Assembly: GCF_018336975.1 (NCBI RefSeq)
Contig: NZ_CP025572.1
Location: forward strand, 3,102,884 to 3,166,883
From: Marinomonas sp. CT5
GTDB taxonomy: Bacteria; Pseudomonadota; Gammaproteobacteria; Pseudomonadales; Marinomonadaceae
Length of the DNA stretch: 64,000 nucleotides
Reading direction: 5' to 3'
In this document: positions 29,377-37,705 of the stretch, piece by piece
Layout of the letters: every line of letters starts with the position of its first letter
Position numbering within the stretch: the stretch's first letter is position 1
The notes under the pieces: generated by a model
What the model was told of the DNA's origin: nothing
The model's input: only the letters and a program-made list of their open reading frames with translations
Database searches by the model: none
Made by a program: the position numbers and the translations under genes

Positions 29377-30062
29377 TAGTTTACTCCTACAAGGTTTTTG
29401 CCAAACTGATTTTGGCTAAAGTTGCCGTTGTCGTCATACGAGCCCATCGCTGCACCTGCTATACCCATGCCCATTTGCACTGCACCCGACGCTTGCTGTC
29501 CGTACATTTGAGCATTTAGACCATACGCGCTGGCTTGATTTGCGTAATTGCTTGATGCACTGCTCATTAATCCAGCTGCCGACGATGGCAACCCTTTACC
29601 AAGACCAACAGCGGCCGCTTTTTGGCTGTAGTCCATTTGCTCTGCTGTTGCTCTGGCTGTGTTCTGAGAATTGGCTTTGGCGACGGCTTTGGATATTGCC
29701 GACTTGCGTGTATTTTCAGCGTAAGCACCTGAATTTGGATTAATGCCCATTCGCTGAAGATTTCGATTACGGGATGCTTCGGCACTATCAAAAGCTGACT
29801 GAGTTGTTAGCCCTGCAGTAGTAACCATTTCTTGCTGTTCAGATTCAGACAGCCCTGCATTAGCAACGATTTCTTCTTCTAGTGGGCGGTACGTCGTTTT
29901 GTAGTAATCGTATTGCTCCTTAGCCATATCTAGCTCTTGCTGAGCGATTGTATTTTGGTACGCAAGAGCTTGTCCTTGCTGATCCATGGATTTGTTGGCG
30001 TTTTTATTGGAGCTGTATGCTGAATATGCAGTAATCCCTACTGCTGCAACTGCTACTGACAT
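29376..30062 (-). CDS. Putative DNA-ejection/internal core protein, 228 residues
   Basis: The N-terminus is a short hydrophobic Ala/Val stretch (VAVAAVGITAYSAY). A helical Gln-rich middle follows (YQNTIAQQELDMAKEQY), then an Ala/Ser/Gly-rich C-terminus containing GAVQMGMGIAGAAMG. Proteins of this composition recur next to large internal virion proteins in podoviruses and are taken as ejection proteins. Starts 10 bases inside the preceding gene's end and shares a TAATG junction with the next. Assignment is from layout and composition. Confidence 0.6.
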   Translation of the reverse strand: MSVAVAAVGITAYSAYSSNKNANKSMDQQGQALAYQNTIAQQELDMAKEQYDYYKTTYRPLEEEIVANAGLSESEQQEMVTTAGLTTQSAFDSAEASRNRNLQRMGINPNSGAYAENTRKSAISKAVAKANSQNTARATAEQMDYSQKAAAVGLGKGLPSSAAGLMSSASSNYANQASAYGLNAQMYGQQASGAVQMGMGIAGAAMGSYDDNGNFSQNQFGKNLVGVN

Positions 30063-30556
30063 AATAGTTCTCCTTTATTTTCAATAGCGGTTTTTTTCTC
30101 TGATACTGGTAGGTTCATGAACTCAGTAATTGTTCTCACAGTGAGAACGCCCTCTATACCTTCTGGTGACGTTGCATCAGTTTTATGCACAGTTAGCCAT
30201 CTAGTATCTTCGTATGCGTAACCGGCTCGCTTTCTTCCTGCAGGTCCTGTCATGATATTTATGCCTTTAAGTCGCTTCACACCATCAGGTGTCGCAACCG
30301 CAATATCACCACTCAACATAATGTCCACATAATCAAATTTATGGACAGCACCCGTAAGAATCGTACCTTTTGGAATGGTGATTTCTCGCGCATACATGCC
30401 GTTTATGAATCGGTGCTCAACCGGCATTTCAACTTGCTCAAGTGTTAGAAGTTCTGCTTCCATGGCTTCAATCTTTTCATTCACCTTGCCTGAAAGAAGC
30501 TCTATAACAGACTCATCAGACAAAATAATTTCCTGCGTTTCTTGGGGTGTATTCAT
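30053..30556 (-). CDS. Phage protein with cupin-like C-terminal barrel
   Basis: 167 residues. A short acidic helical N-terminus is followed by a beta-rich region: REITIPKGTILTGAVHKF, VDIMLSGDIAVATPDGVKRL, TGPAGRKRAGYAYEDTRWLTV. That strand pattern is the cupin-like fold seen in a widespread phage structural or assembly protein of unknown role. A terminator hairpin lies just upstream, so this gene opens the sub-operon leading to the ejection proteins. Confidence 0.6.
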   Translation of the reverse strand: MNTPQETQEIILSDESVIELLSGKVNEKIEAMEAELLTLEQVEMPVEHRFINGMYAREITIPKGTILTGAVHKFDYVDIMLSGDIAVATPDGVKRLKGINIMTGPAGRKRAGYAYEDTRWLTVHKTDATSPEGIEGVLTVRTITEFMNLPVSEKKTAIENKGELLCQ

Positions 30557-30579
30557 GGCATATACCTTTTTTTAGGCAC

Positions 30580-30605
30580 AAAAAAACCGCCACATGGACG
30601 GTTTA
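30580..30605 (-). terminator. Hairpin after tail-tip gene block
   Basis: On the minus strand ACCGTC catgt GGCGGT followed by seven Ts, placed between the 297-residue tail-tip gene and the cupin-like gene. Confidence 0.65.
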
Positions 30606-30695
30606 ATTTAAAAATAATGGGGCTGCACACACTTATGGCAGCATGGGAAAACTATAGCTTATTCGTTATCAATTGTCAGTCTTGATGGTTGTTTA

Positions 30696-31589
30696 TTAAA
30701 CGATAGCTTTGCATGTTATCGTTCGTGAACTAAAAGCCAATTTGTCAGATGGTGGATTAACAACAAAGTTAGCAGGTGATGAAAAAGATAGGCCGGTAAA
30801 GTGGTTGTAGCTGTCTTGGTCATGAAAGCCGTATACATATTGATTATTCTGCAAGGTCACCGTCACTTTTGATAAATTTCCATCAATACTTTGCTTAACC
30901 ATACCAATTGTTTTCGTGCAATTCACCCAGCTATTAGATTCTGTTCTATAACCCACTATTTCAGTTTTATAAATTGTTGTGCAATCCTGATAAGATTCAT
31001 ACGTCGTAGTACACGTGTATTCCCCATTAATATATTCACATGTAGAAACAGGGCGGGTAAGTGTCTGGCAGGATTCGTATGGAACCTGACCATAAACGGG
31101 CAATTGATACTCTTCATAATAAGGGTAATATTTTAATGATGGGCTTTCTGGGTTACTTAAAACATACATGTCTTTGTTTGTGTTAATAGGATTAACAGAT
31201 AAATCCCCCGTATTTTTAACATCAAAGTAAACATGATCTGAATGAAACTTTTGCTCTCCACTCTCGCTGTAAAGAATGACACCATAACCCTGCTCTGGCA
31301 TTGGAAAAAATGGAACTAATAATGCGAGTTCTGCATTTCCTGCTGCGCTTGCGTATAACCTTAATCCTGAGCGTTTGCCGTTGCTATAAATATACCCAAA
31401 GAATGAGACACCGAGACCTAGATGACGAATGCAGGTTGTTAGGTTTTCATGTGCAAACTCGGATAGTGATACTTCTTGGTATCCAGCGGATAGCTGCACT
31501 GTCTTCTTACCCAATAGAACAATATTTTTGTATTCATCATCAAGTTTAACTTGGGTGCCATTAATTGTTACTTCAAAGCCATACGTCAT
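30696..31589 (-). CDS. Tail-tip/appendage protein, Cys-containing
   Basis: 297 residues from MTYGFEVTINGTQVKLD. An earlier in-frame ATG at 31667 lies inside the preceding gene. The start at 31589 is preferred because GGGTGA precedes it and because the opening M-T-YGFEV parallels the opening M-AEYGFATY of the upstream gene. Beta-rich throughout. A cluster of Cys residues (YESCQTL, CEYINGEYTCTT, YQDCTT, VNCTK) near residues 175-235 is unusual for a cytoplasmically folded virion protein. It is the last tail gene before the cupin-like gene. Confidence 0.6.
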   Translation of the reverse strand: MTYGFEVTINGTQVKLDDEYKNIVLLGKKTVQLSAGYQEVSLSEFAHENLTTCIRHLGLGVSFFGYIYSNGKRSGLRLYASAAGNAELALLVPFFPMPEQGYGVILYSESGEQKFHSDHVYFDVKNTGDLSVNPINTNKDMYVLSNPESPSLKYYPYYEEYQLPVYGQVPYESCQTLTRPVSTCEYINGEYTCTTTYESYQDCTTIYKTEIVGYRTESNSWVNCTKTIGMVKQSIDGNLSKVTVTLQNNQYVYGFHDQDSYNHFTGLSFSSPANFVVNPPSDKLAFSSRTITCKAIV

Positions 31590-31593
31590 AGAG

Positions 31594-31941
31594 TCACCCG
31601 GGGACAAAACCATAAATAATAATGGTGGATCGGCTACGCCTTGGAATGCACCACTCTGCAAAACCATTTAGTTTTGGGTCTGGATTTACACCTGGCGAAT
31701 AGGTTAATAGGTTCGTACTCGCGTCAAAGGTAACTCGATGCGGGTAATGTCTCATATAAGAGTCACCGTCTAACTGAATAACAGTGATAGCGACCGCGAG
31801 ATTATCGGGAACAGATACGGTCATGCTGCCCGAACTGTCCGCTTCAACAGTTAAATCCAGCACCTTTTTTGTGATTCGAGTGCTTAGATTAAAGCCTTCT
31901 ACGCCATCTTGCGTGTAAGTAGCAAAACCGTATTCAGCCAT
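31594..31941 (-). CDS. Small tail-associated protein, 115 residues
   Basis: Beta-rich protein beginning MAEYGFATYTQDG. It begins with an M-x-x-YGF layout like its downstream neighbour and a similar strand order, suggesting duplicated tail-tip modules. It overlaps the preceding gene end by eight bases, and its stop is four bases before the next start. Function unknown. Confidence 0.6.
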   Translation of the reverse strand: MAEYGFATYTQDGVEGFNLSTRITKKVLDLTVEADSSGSMTVSVPDNLAVAITVIQLDGDSYMRHYPHRVTFDASTNLLTYSPGVNPDPKLNGFAEWCIPRRSRSTIIIYGFVPG

Positions 31942-32269
31942 TTACAACACGTACCAAGTCGCTGGCCATTGTGTACTTGTCATTGTGTGCGCCAATATCA
32001 CTTTTGATCCGCAAGCCATGGATACCTAGCGGCAAATCATCTACAAGGCTCTGATCAAACACTATGTTTATTTTCCCTTTCTCGCTCTGGGAAACTGTGA
32101 CGCTTTCTTTCTCAATTGTGCTTTGTTTTACTCCTTCTTCGTCCATAATATCGATAGCAAATGAGAAGCTAGAGCCAGTAAAATCAAGCCTGTTTCCCGA
32201 TTGATCATTGAACGTAAGAGGGAATTCTTTTCCCTCACCCTTGATCAAAGTTAAAATAACTTCCGCCAT
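31934..32269 (-). CDS. Small phage tail protein, BppU-N-like
   Basis: 111 residues of alternating strands: AEVILTLIKGEGKEFPLTF, FTGSSFSFAIDIMDEEG, GKINIVFDQS. This is the look of the N-terminal domain of baseplate-upper or tail-fibre anchoring proteins. It shares one base with the end of the DUF1983-like gene. The role as a connector is inferred. Confidence 0.5.
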   Translation of the reverse strand: MAEVILTLIKGEGKEFPLTFNDQSGNRLDFTGSSFSFAIDIMDEEGVKQSTIEKESVTVSQSEKGKINIVFDQSLVDDLPLGIHGLRIKSDIGAHNDKYTMASDLVRVVNG

Positions 32270-33684
32270 TATAGTTTCCCCATCTTTACTCGAAGTGTGC
32301 CGTTAGCGTCATAAACCTTTATGCCATTTCCATCTTGCTGAATTCGACCATCGTCAGTACTTGAATTGATTTCAAACTGACCATCTTTAGATAAACTCCA
32401 ACCAGATGTTCGATATTGATAATTCGAAGACTGGGCACTTTTCACAGTCAATGATTCCGTATCAATACGCGCTGAATTGATTTTTCCTGCTGTTATCTTG
32501 TCTGCAGTAATGTCGGTTATCATGGCGTTAGTAACGACGAGGTTTACTATGCTAGCGGCATCCATCACCACCATGCGCTTAGTAGTGCCGTTTGGTTGAG
32601 GCACATCAGCAACAGAAAAATCTAGTTTATCGGCACCCGGCTTTGAAATGCTAAACTCGTCTACATCAAAGTGTGCAGAGGTTGTTTCTCCATCTGCATC
32701 TATGCCAAATCCTGATACCCGATATACGCCATCAGTTCCAACTTGAAATTTAATAGACCAGTTGGCTCGCAAGCCATCAACTCGTTTTCTTTCTTCAATT
32801 ATCGCGGTGTTGTTATCTTCTGTGGTTGCTTCAAGTGTTGTTGTCTTTTCGGCTAATACACCAAGATCATCAGCGAATACCGTTTGAGTCTCTTTGATTA
32901 GTGCGGTGCTTTTATTGAATTTTGCAGTCACCTGATTTACTTGCTTATAGACAGACTGAAAATAATTTGTTTCTTGCTGAATAGACTTTAGATCATGAAG
33001 GCTGCTGGAAATATCGCTATCAATGAATGCACTTATTGTGTTGCCAAGGTCGGCATTTGCATTACTGCCAATTTCTTGTCGAAGCGCTTTAGATAGCTGA
33101 CTAGACGTTATTTTTTCACTTAAACTTTCTAAGATTTTTTCGGGCGGTAAGTTAGTTTCGGATACAACTCCATTCACAGCGTTAAAGTCGCTTTTCTTTC
33201 CTGCGTGAGTGACAAAACGAATCCAATAGTAATATTTACTACCAGTGTCTACGGCATCTGCATAATAGCGGTATTCAGGTCTTACCCCTAAATCTACGGC
33301 TGTAGATAGGTTGTCTTCACTACTGCGCCATACTTCTGTATATGCGTGATAAGGGTAATTAGGCGCATTCCATGTTAAATAGATAGTTGCTGTCGTTGGG
33401 TGCGCTTCAAGGTTTTCAGGGTTTGGTGGGGCCGCTGTAACTAATTGATTGCCAGCCGGTGCAACCACTTTTGCATATTGCCCATTACCTCGTTTAGACA
33501 AAAGAAATTGCGCCACACCCGCTTCGGTTAGATCACGAATTTTTACCACTCGGTCTAACGGATCACCACGGTCACCCTGATCGATTTGCATTTGCTCACG
33601 AATGGCATTAAATAGCGTGTTAATACCTGCTAGCTGTCCAGTAAATCGGGCTGGCTCAATCTGTGGTCGCTTTGCATTAGCCAT
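32269..33684 (-). CDS. Tail-tip protein with FN3 and gpJ-like DUF1983 region
   Basis: 471 residues. Residues ~90-180 form a fibronectin-type-III-like domain (APPNPENLEAHPTTATIYLTW ends in W; YYYWIRFVTHAGKKSDF). A helical segment follows, and residues ~300-440 match the C-terminal part of lambda-gpJ-type host-specificity proteins (YRVSGFGIDADGETTS, FSVADVPQ, ITDITADKITAGKINSARID). Probable tail tip involved in host contact. It overlaps the preceding 532-residue gene by eight bases. Confidence 0.7.
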   Translation of the reverse strand: MANAKRPQIEPARFTGQLAGINTLFNAIREQMQIDQGDRGDPLDRVVKIRDLTEAGVAQFLLSKRGNGQYAKVVAPAGNQLVTAAPPNPENLEAHPTTATIYLTWNAPNYPYHAYTEVWRSSEDNLSTAVDLGVRPEYRYYADAVDTGSKYYYWIRFVTHAGKKSDFNAVNGVVSETNLPPEKILESLSEKITSSQLSKALRQEIGSNANADLGNTISAFIDSDISSSLHDLKSIQQETNYFQSVYKQVNQVTAKFNKSTALIKETQTVFADDLGVLAEKTTTLEATTEDNNTAIIEERKRVDGLRANWSIKFQVGTDGVYRVSGFGIDADGETTSAHFDVDEFSISKPGADKLDFSVADVPQPNGTTKRMVVMDAASIVNLVVTNAMITDITADKITAGKINSARIDTESLTVKSAQSSNYQYRTSGWSLSKDGQFEINSSTDDGRIQQDGNGIKVYDANGTLRVKMGKL

Positions 33685-35275
33685 TCACTGACTCCATATC
33701 ATTGCCAAGCATCACTTGTTTTACTGAATTTGTGCCTCTTAGTTCTACTTCAACAAATCGCGCCCTTGCGCCAGTTGAAAAGCGAAATGGTTGATCATCT
33801 TCATATGTAAAAGAGGCTACAACACCATCGTAAATAATAGAGATCTCCCCAGGGTAAGAGTCGGCCACCACTCTGCACACGCTGTAGGGCATTAAGTTAG
33901 GTAATTGAAATTGTCCTGACCGCCAAGTGTATGAGAGCGGCTCCCCGTTCTGAAACGCAACGATCTTGTTATCGACGATTAAATAGAGAATGCCTGTCTC
34001 TAAATCATTGAAACCGGACGTAGGGTGAATATCGATTTCTGTTAAGGCATTAGATTTCGCACTAACATCAAAGATATAACCGCCTTTCTTAGTCCCATTG
34101 TCATAAAAGAAAACGTATTTTTCATCATGGTAGTAAGCATGAATACTTTCAGGCTTCAGAGACTGCCACTGATCACGAGAAAATAACTCGTCACCAATTA
34201 GCTTAACTCCACTACTCGTTCCCTGTACAAGCCCATCAGGTGAGGCATAAATAGCCGCATTACCCACATCGACCAAACTGCGCTTACTGACACACGCTTG
34301 ATTACTGTCCATTTGCTGCAGCAAGATAGAGCCAGGTGTCGTGCCCAACGCCAAATACGGTTTACCCGTCGTAGTAACCAACAAACCAGAACCAATAGCC
34401 GCAATACCAACAATTGGGTTTTCTGTTGTTAGTCGGTACATCTTCGGCCAAGCGTAAGGTAAGAATGGTTCTGAAAAGCAAAGCTGATTGTCATTAAAGC
34501 CAGCCAACACACCGTTTGGCATTACAGTTAGACCTACCATTTCATCGGGCGGTAAATCGTAGTCAATGGTTGTTAAGGCCTCACCTAGCTCTAAAGCCAC
34601 TTTTGAATCAATATAAACAGGTGTCGATAATTCTATCTCATCCAGAAATTGCAATTCATTTGAAGCCGATGTGCCGCGATAAATACGTTTTCTCGTTACG
34701 TTGTAATTACCCTCTGCTGCTGTTGGCAAATTAGAAAGAGTACAGCCTTGCTCCCCGCCTAATGCTATGTTAGCAGGCAGAGATGGTGCCCCCTCGTAAC
34801 CTTCAGCAGTCACAAACGTAACAACATAAACACGATCTTCTTTATCAAACTCAGTTTCAGGCTCTTCACCTGTTATATCGTTTATTGAAAATTGGCCTTC
34901 AGGTGCAGGAACACCGAGCGAAAAAGAAGCGCTAGGGTAAGGTGCGATAGCGGTAGCAATACTTGATGTCGTCCGTTTTGGCTTCACGCCATCCGTCCAA
35001 TACATCTCACTACGCGCTGAACCAAATATCTGAGACGGCACCATATCAATATGCGCTGTAAATTCTAACCAATATGCTGTATTGCCCGGCTTATATCGTG
35101 CAATCGACTGAATATCAGTGCGACTTAGCTCAGACACAAACGCGCAGCTTTTCATGGCTTCAAGCTGGCCTGAAGACAACCTTACATTTTCCGCTTTTTG
35201 AGCAAGATCACTTCCAAGCTTGTGTGGTGCAACAATTGGCGCAATGCCAGAAAAATTCGATATTTTTAAAGTCAT
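33677..35275 (-). CDS. Large beta-rich virion protein, probable tail/stabilisation protein
   Basis: 532 residues starting MTLKISNFSGIAPIVAPHKL. The N-terminal ISNFSGIAP and 'AQKAENVRLSSGQLE' blocks are typical of a conserved podoviral structural protein. The middle is rich in repeating strands (GVPAPEGQF, VYVVTFVTAEGYEGAPS). No enzymatic motif is seen. Position between the receptor-binding protein and the gpJ-like gene supports a tail-hub or tail-tube role. Confidence 0.6.
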   Translation of the reverse strand: MTLKISNFSGIAPIVAPHKLGSDLAQKAENVRLSSGQLEAMKSCAFVSELSRTDIQSIARYKPGNTAYWLEFTAHIDMVPSQIFGSARSEMYWTDGVKPKRTTSSIATAIAPYPSASFSLGVPAPEGQFSINDITGEEPETEFDKEDRVYVVTFVTAEGYEGAPSLPANIALGGEQGCTLSNLPTAAEGNYNVTRKRIYRGTSASNELQFLDEIELSTPVYIDSKVALELGEALTTIDYDLPPDEMVGLTVMPNGVLAGFNDNQLCFSEPFLPYAWPKMYRLTTENPIVGIAAIGSGLLVTTTGKPYLALGTTPGSILLQQMDSNQACVSKRSLVDVGNAAIYASPDGLVQGTSSGVKLIGDELFSRDQWQSLKPESIHAYYHDEKYVFFYDNGTKKGGYIFDVSAKSNALTEIDIHPTSGFNDLETGILYLIVDNKIVAFQNGEPLSYTWRSGQFQLPNLMPYSVCRVVADSYPGEISIIYDGVVASFTYEDDQPFRFSTGARARFVEVELRGTNSVKQVMLGNDMESVNG

Positions 35276-35293
35276 AATGCTCTACTGCAGACA

Positions 35294-35314
35294 CAAAAAA
35301 ACCGCTTTCGCGGC
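35294..35314 (-). terminator. Hairpin after 77-residue tail gene
   Basis: Minus strand CCGC gaaa GCGG followed by seven Ts, just before the 532-residue gene start. Confidence 0.7.
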
Positions 35315-35329
35315 CATGTTCTTTCTTTA

Positions 35330-35563
35330 CTAAAGCGCAACGCCAAATCGATCCAGCGCGCTTTGATCTATCACTTCTTCATACTGATAATCCGGTTCAA
35401 TATAGCCATCGTCACCCTCTTTTAGCGCCTGATCGTAGCCGTCTGGATAAACTACTTTGTCTGTTCGCACTGTGATCGTAGCCATTGCTACAATCTGCTC
35501 TCGTGTCATTTGCGACACAGCCATATCCGCTGGTGTATTAACAATTTTAACTGCTCCGCGCAT
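35330..35563 (-). CDS. Small tail-fibre-associated protein, 77 residues
   Basis: Begins MRGAVKIVNTPADMAVSQMT, rich in Asp/Tyr toward the end. It carries a good GGAG site. Its start lies within the tail end of a reading frame that resembles a reverse-transcriptase C-terminus. Probably a small tail accessory protein; no family recognised. Confidence 0.55.
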   Translation of the reverse strand: MRGAVKIVNTPADMAVSQMTREQIVAMATITVRTDKVVYPDGYDQALKEGDDGYIEPDYQYEEVIDQSALDRFGVAL

Positions 35564-35702
35564 ATATACTCTCCAATGATTTGATTAAATTTTTACTATC
35601 TGCCCATTTCGCATGACCCAACCACGACGCAAGAAACCGCCTCAGATCAAACTTTTTAACAATGACCATTTGCTCACTACTAATAACTGCATCACGATAC
35701 TG
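35547..35702 (-). pseudogene. Possible remnant of a DGR reverse transcriptase C-terminus
   Basis: An open stretch of 51 codons follows a stop and contains VKKFDLRRFLASWLGHAKWA, then DSKNLIKSLE. The S-W-x-G-H-x-K-x-A-D layout resembles the final helical region of reverse transcriptases of diversity-generating retroelements (usual form: SYLGHxKHAN). No catalytic YxDD or earlier RT domain precedes it. It lies 32 bases after the Mtd-like gene, where such an RT would be expected. Likely the leftover after deletion of the template repeat and most of the RT. The motif is short, so this could be chance. Confidence 0.4.
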
Positions 35703-35733
35703 CTATTCCATTTTCTAACTCGCTCTCGCTCGC

Positions 35734-36873
35734 TCAACAGGATTCAAAGTGGTCACTACGCCCGCGGGCCGCGAAGGCGCTGTGCGAGGTCGACGGCTCA
35801 TTGGACCAGTGCGACGTACGCGGCCCTGGCTCAGGGTCGTCCCAGGCCGAGCCGACAATGGCGGCACCGATACCCTCCGATCCCGCCGTATATCTCTGGC
35901 CCTCGCCGTCTGTACCCGACATCCAGCTGTATCCGCTGGCGCCATTGCCTCTGTCCCAGCGCTCTAGTGCCCATTGCCACATGACTCCAGTCGCGCCGAC
36001 GATGCCGAATTTACTCGTCGTATCGGCGTGATATTGAACAGTGCCCGGATCTGACCCCACTTTAGCGCCCGTCACAACTCCAAACGCGAGCTGCTCATGC
36101 TCATGCGTGGTCACTAAACGCTTTCCGTACGCAGCGAGCACGCGCGACGCGGTGTACTGACTAAAATCTGAGTATTGCACTACACCATCCCCACCCCAGT
36201 ATTGAGGCTTTTTCGGCGGGCTCGCGCCATCCGCTATTTGCGCGCCGAACGCGCTAGTACCAAGCAGGTCTGGAGTTGTGTTTAAATAATAGATATCGAC
36301 CCAGCCAACGCCCGGCACTCTAGCCATTCCGCGCGGATCGTTTGCGCCAGTCAGCCAGTTTCGCGCGTCAGGATAGTATCTGAGGTCATACAACGAGTAC
36401 TCGTTTATCTCGCCATCCTGATAGTGAAACCCGCCCACACGGCGCGATGTTGATGCCGTGTAACCTTCTGGCACGGTGAAATTCGCAGAAACGACAAGCC
36501 CGTCCGGTGTAGCGTAAATCGCGTAATCGGTGCCGACAGTAACAGAAGACGGCAGCGCTAACGCCGAACCTTCGCTGAAAGAGTAGATGACGCCATTTAC
36601 TTCGACGCTTAGATCTGTGTACGATTTCAACGTACCTGCATCGATCTGGAATGCTGGCTCAGACACAATGCGCTTGTTAAACAAGCCATCAATATGTATA
36701 TCAAGAGAGGCGTTCAATAATGCAATTGCTTGATTAACTTTTTCATCAATTGCAGCAGTTTTGTTTGCCACCTCTGCAGTTAACGCTTGAGCAGCCTCAG
36801 TCTGTGCCACGCTTGCTTGTGTTGCTTCAGTTAGCACATTTGAGGCTTCTTGAAATACCGTTGAATCAGTCAT
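35734..36873 (-). CDS. Mtd-like receptor-binding tail protein with DGR-type variable C-terminus
   Basis: 379 residues. The N-terminal ~55 residues are a helical trimerising stalk (VTEATQASVAQTEAAQALTA). A beta-rich middle is followed by a C-type-lectin-like domain (MWQWALERWDRG, GYSWMSGTDGEG). The last ~40 residues follow the layout of the variable region of Bordetella phage Mtd (GSxWDD...GPRTSHWSNEP...AARGxxDH). Codons where Mtd templates carry AAC are here GCC, GAC, GAC, CAC, TCC, ACC, CAC and GCC, all NNC. The gene is visibly more G+C-rich than its neighbours, suggesting acquisition. Function: host receptor binding. Confidence 0.75.
   Translation of the reverse strand: MTDSTVFQEASNVLTEATQASVAQTEAAQALTAEVANKTAAIDEKVNQAIALLNASLDIHIDGLFNKRIVSEPAFQIDAGTLKSYTDLSVEVNGVIYSFSEGSALALPSSVTVGTDYAIYATPDGLVVSANFTVPEGYTASTSRRVGGFHYQDGEINEYSLYDLRYYPDARNWLTGANDPRGMARVPGVGWVDIYYLNTTPDLLGTSAFGAQIADGASPPKKPQYWGGDGVVQYSDFSQYTASRVLAAYGKRLVTTHEHEQLAFGVVTGAKVGSDPGTVQYHADTTSKFGIVGATGVMWQWALERWDRGNGASGYSWMSGTDGEGQRYTAGSEGIGAAIVGSAWDDPEPGPRTSHWSNEPSTSHSAFAARGRSDHFESC
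35743..35853 (-). repeat. Candidate DGR variable region (VR)
   Basis: The last ~37 codons of the Mtd-like gene are G+C-rich and low in adenine on the coding strand. Variation is placed at NNC codons, and a G+C-rich run of GAGCGAGCGAGAGCGAG follows the stop. This fits a VR followed by an initiation-of-homing-like tail. No template repeat was found by eye in the window. Confidence 0.55.
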
Positions 36874-36877
36874 AGTG

Positions 36878-37702
36878 TTAGCTCTCTAAGTTCCGTAGTC
36901 GTTCATCAAGCGTCATGTTCGTATGAGATTGCTGAACAAGTATTTTTTGGGTTTTAATAATTGCGACCATACTCGCGTAAGCGCCATTTCGCAGCGACGG
37001 AGATAGCTCTAAAATTTCCTGCCTTGTACTATCTATAAAAGTGGTGATTGTTTGCTGACCTGCTGCAATACTGTCGTTAACCGCCTGTTCAGCATTTTCT
37101 ATGGCTGTATTAGTTCGTTGTTCCGATGCTGCTAAGCTGTCGTTAATAAGCTGTTCAGAATTAGCAACAGATGCATTAGCTTGGTTTATAGCTTCACCAA
37201 GCCTTGTATTTATCTCTTGTTCTGCTGCTGAAATTGCAGTGTTTGCTTGGGCTGTAATATCACCAATGATTTGATTGCTTTCTTGCTGGATGAGTAGCAG
37301 CGGTTTTATTTCAATTGGATCTTGGCTTTCATCGAACGGCTGATAAGTAACAGGCGAATCACCTTCAACAAACTGACGATATAAAGCAGTCAGCTGGTTA
37401 AGTTGATTTGAGCCAGATCGGAATATATCTACAGCTTCATTAAGGTTTGAGCCGGTTGGTTTGATAATAATGTCAACATCATTTGACGTTTCACCGGAAT
37501 AAGCACGAACAAGATAAAGATAGCTAAACGGTTTACCTTGGCTGTCATACATGACGCTTGTGCCATAGGACACTTCCAGATTACCCACATCTCCCACTAA
37601 CACTTCGTAGCCTTTGGGTATCTGGCTTGCTGGCACAGAACTTAACAGAGTTAATTGATTGCTATCTTTAACTGCGCTGCCTACGAATTTAGCCCAAGCC
37701 AT
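36878..37702 (-). CDS. Tail-fibre stalk protein with coiled-coil repeats
   Basis: 274 residues. A globular N-terminus of ~115 residues (AWAKFVGSAVKDSNQLTLLS) likely attaches to the tail. Residues ~140-235 contain repeated ~15-residue units of the type A-x-x-A-x-x-x-E-Q-x-I-N-x-x (ITAQANTAISAAEQEINTRL; ASVANSEQLINDSL; NAEQAVNDSIA), a trimeric coiled-coil stalk. It directly precedes the Mtd-like gene by four bases, so the two probably form the same fibre. Confidence 0.65.
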   Translation of the reverse strand: MAWAKFVGSAVKDSNQLTLLSSVPASQIPKGYEVLVGDVGNLEVSYGTSVMYDSQGKPFSYLYLVRAYSGETSNDVDIIIKPTGSNLNEAVDIFRSGSNQLNQLTALYRQFVEGDSPVTYQPFDESQDPIEIKPLLLIQQESNQIIGDITAQANTAISAAEQEINTRLGEAINQANASVANSEQLINDSLAASEQRTNTAIENAEQAVNDSIAAGQQTITTFIDSTRQEILELSPSLRNGAYASMVAIIKTQKILVQQSHTNMTLDERLRNLES

Positions 37703-37705
37703 AAA

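Noticed and set aside
31590..31667. Possible programmed frameshift joining the 115- and 323-residue tail frames
   Set aside because: The second frame has its own ATG with GGGTGA just after the first gene's stop, and both proteins open with the same kind of N-terminus, so two separate genes explain the overlap better.
35300..37000. Intact reverse transcriptase or template repeat for the DGR-like target
   Set aside because: No frame with a YxDD motif and no second copy of the variable region was found by eye on either strand, only the short RT-like tail.
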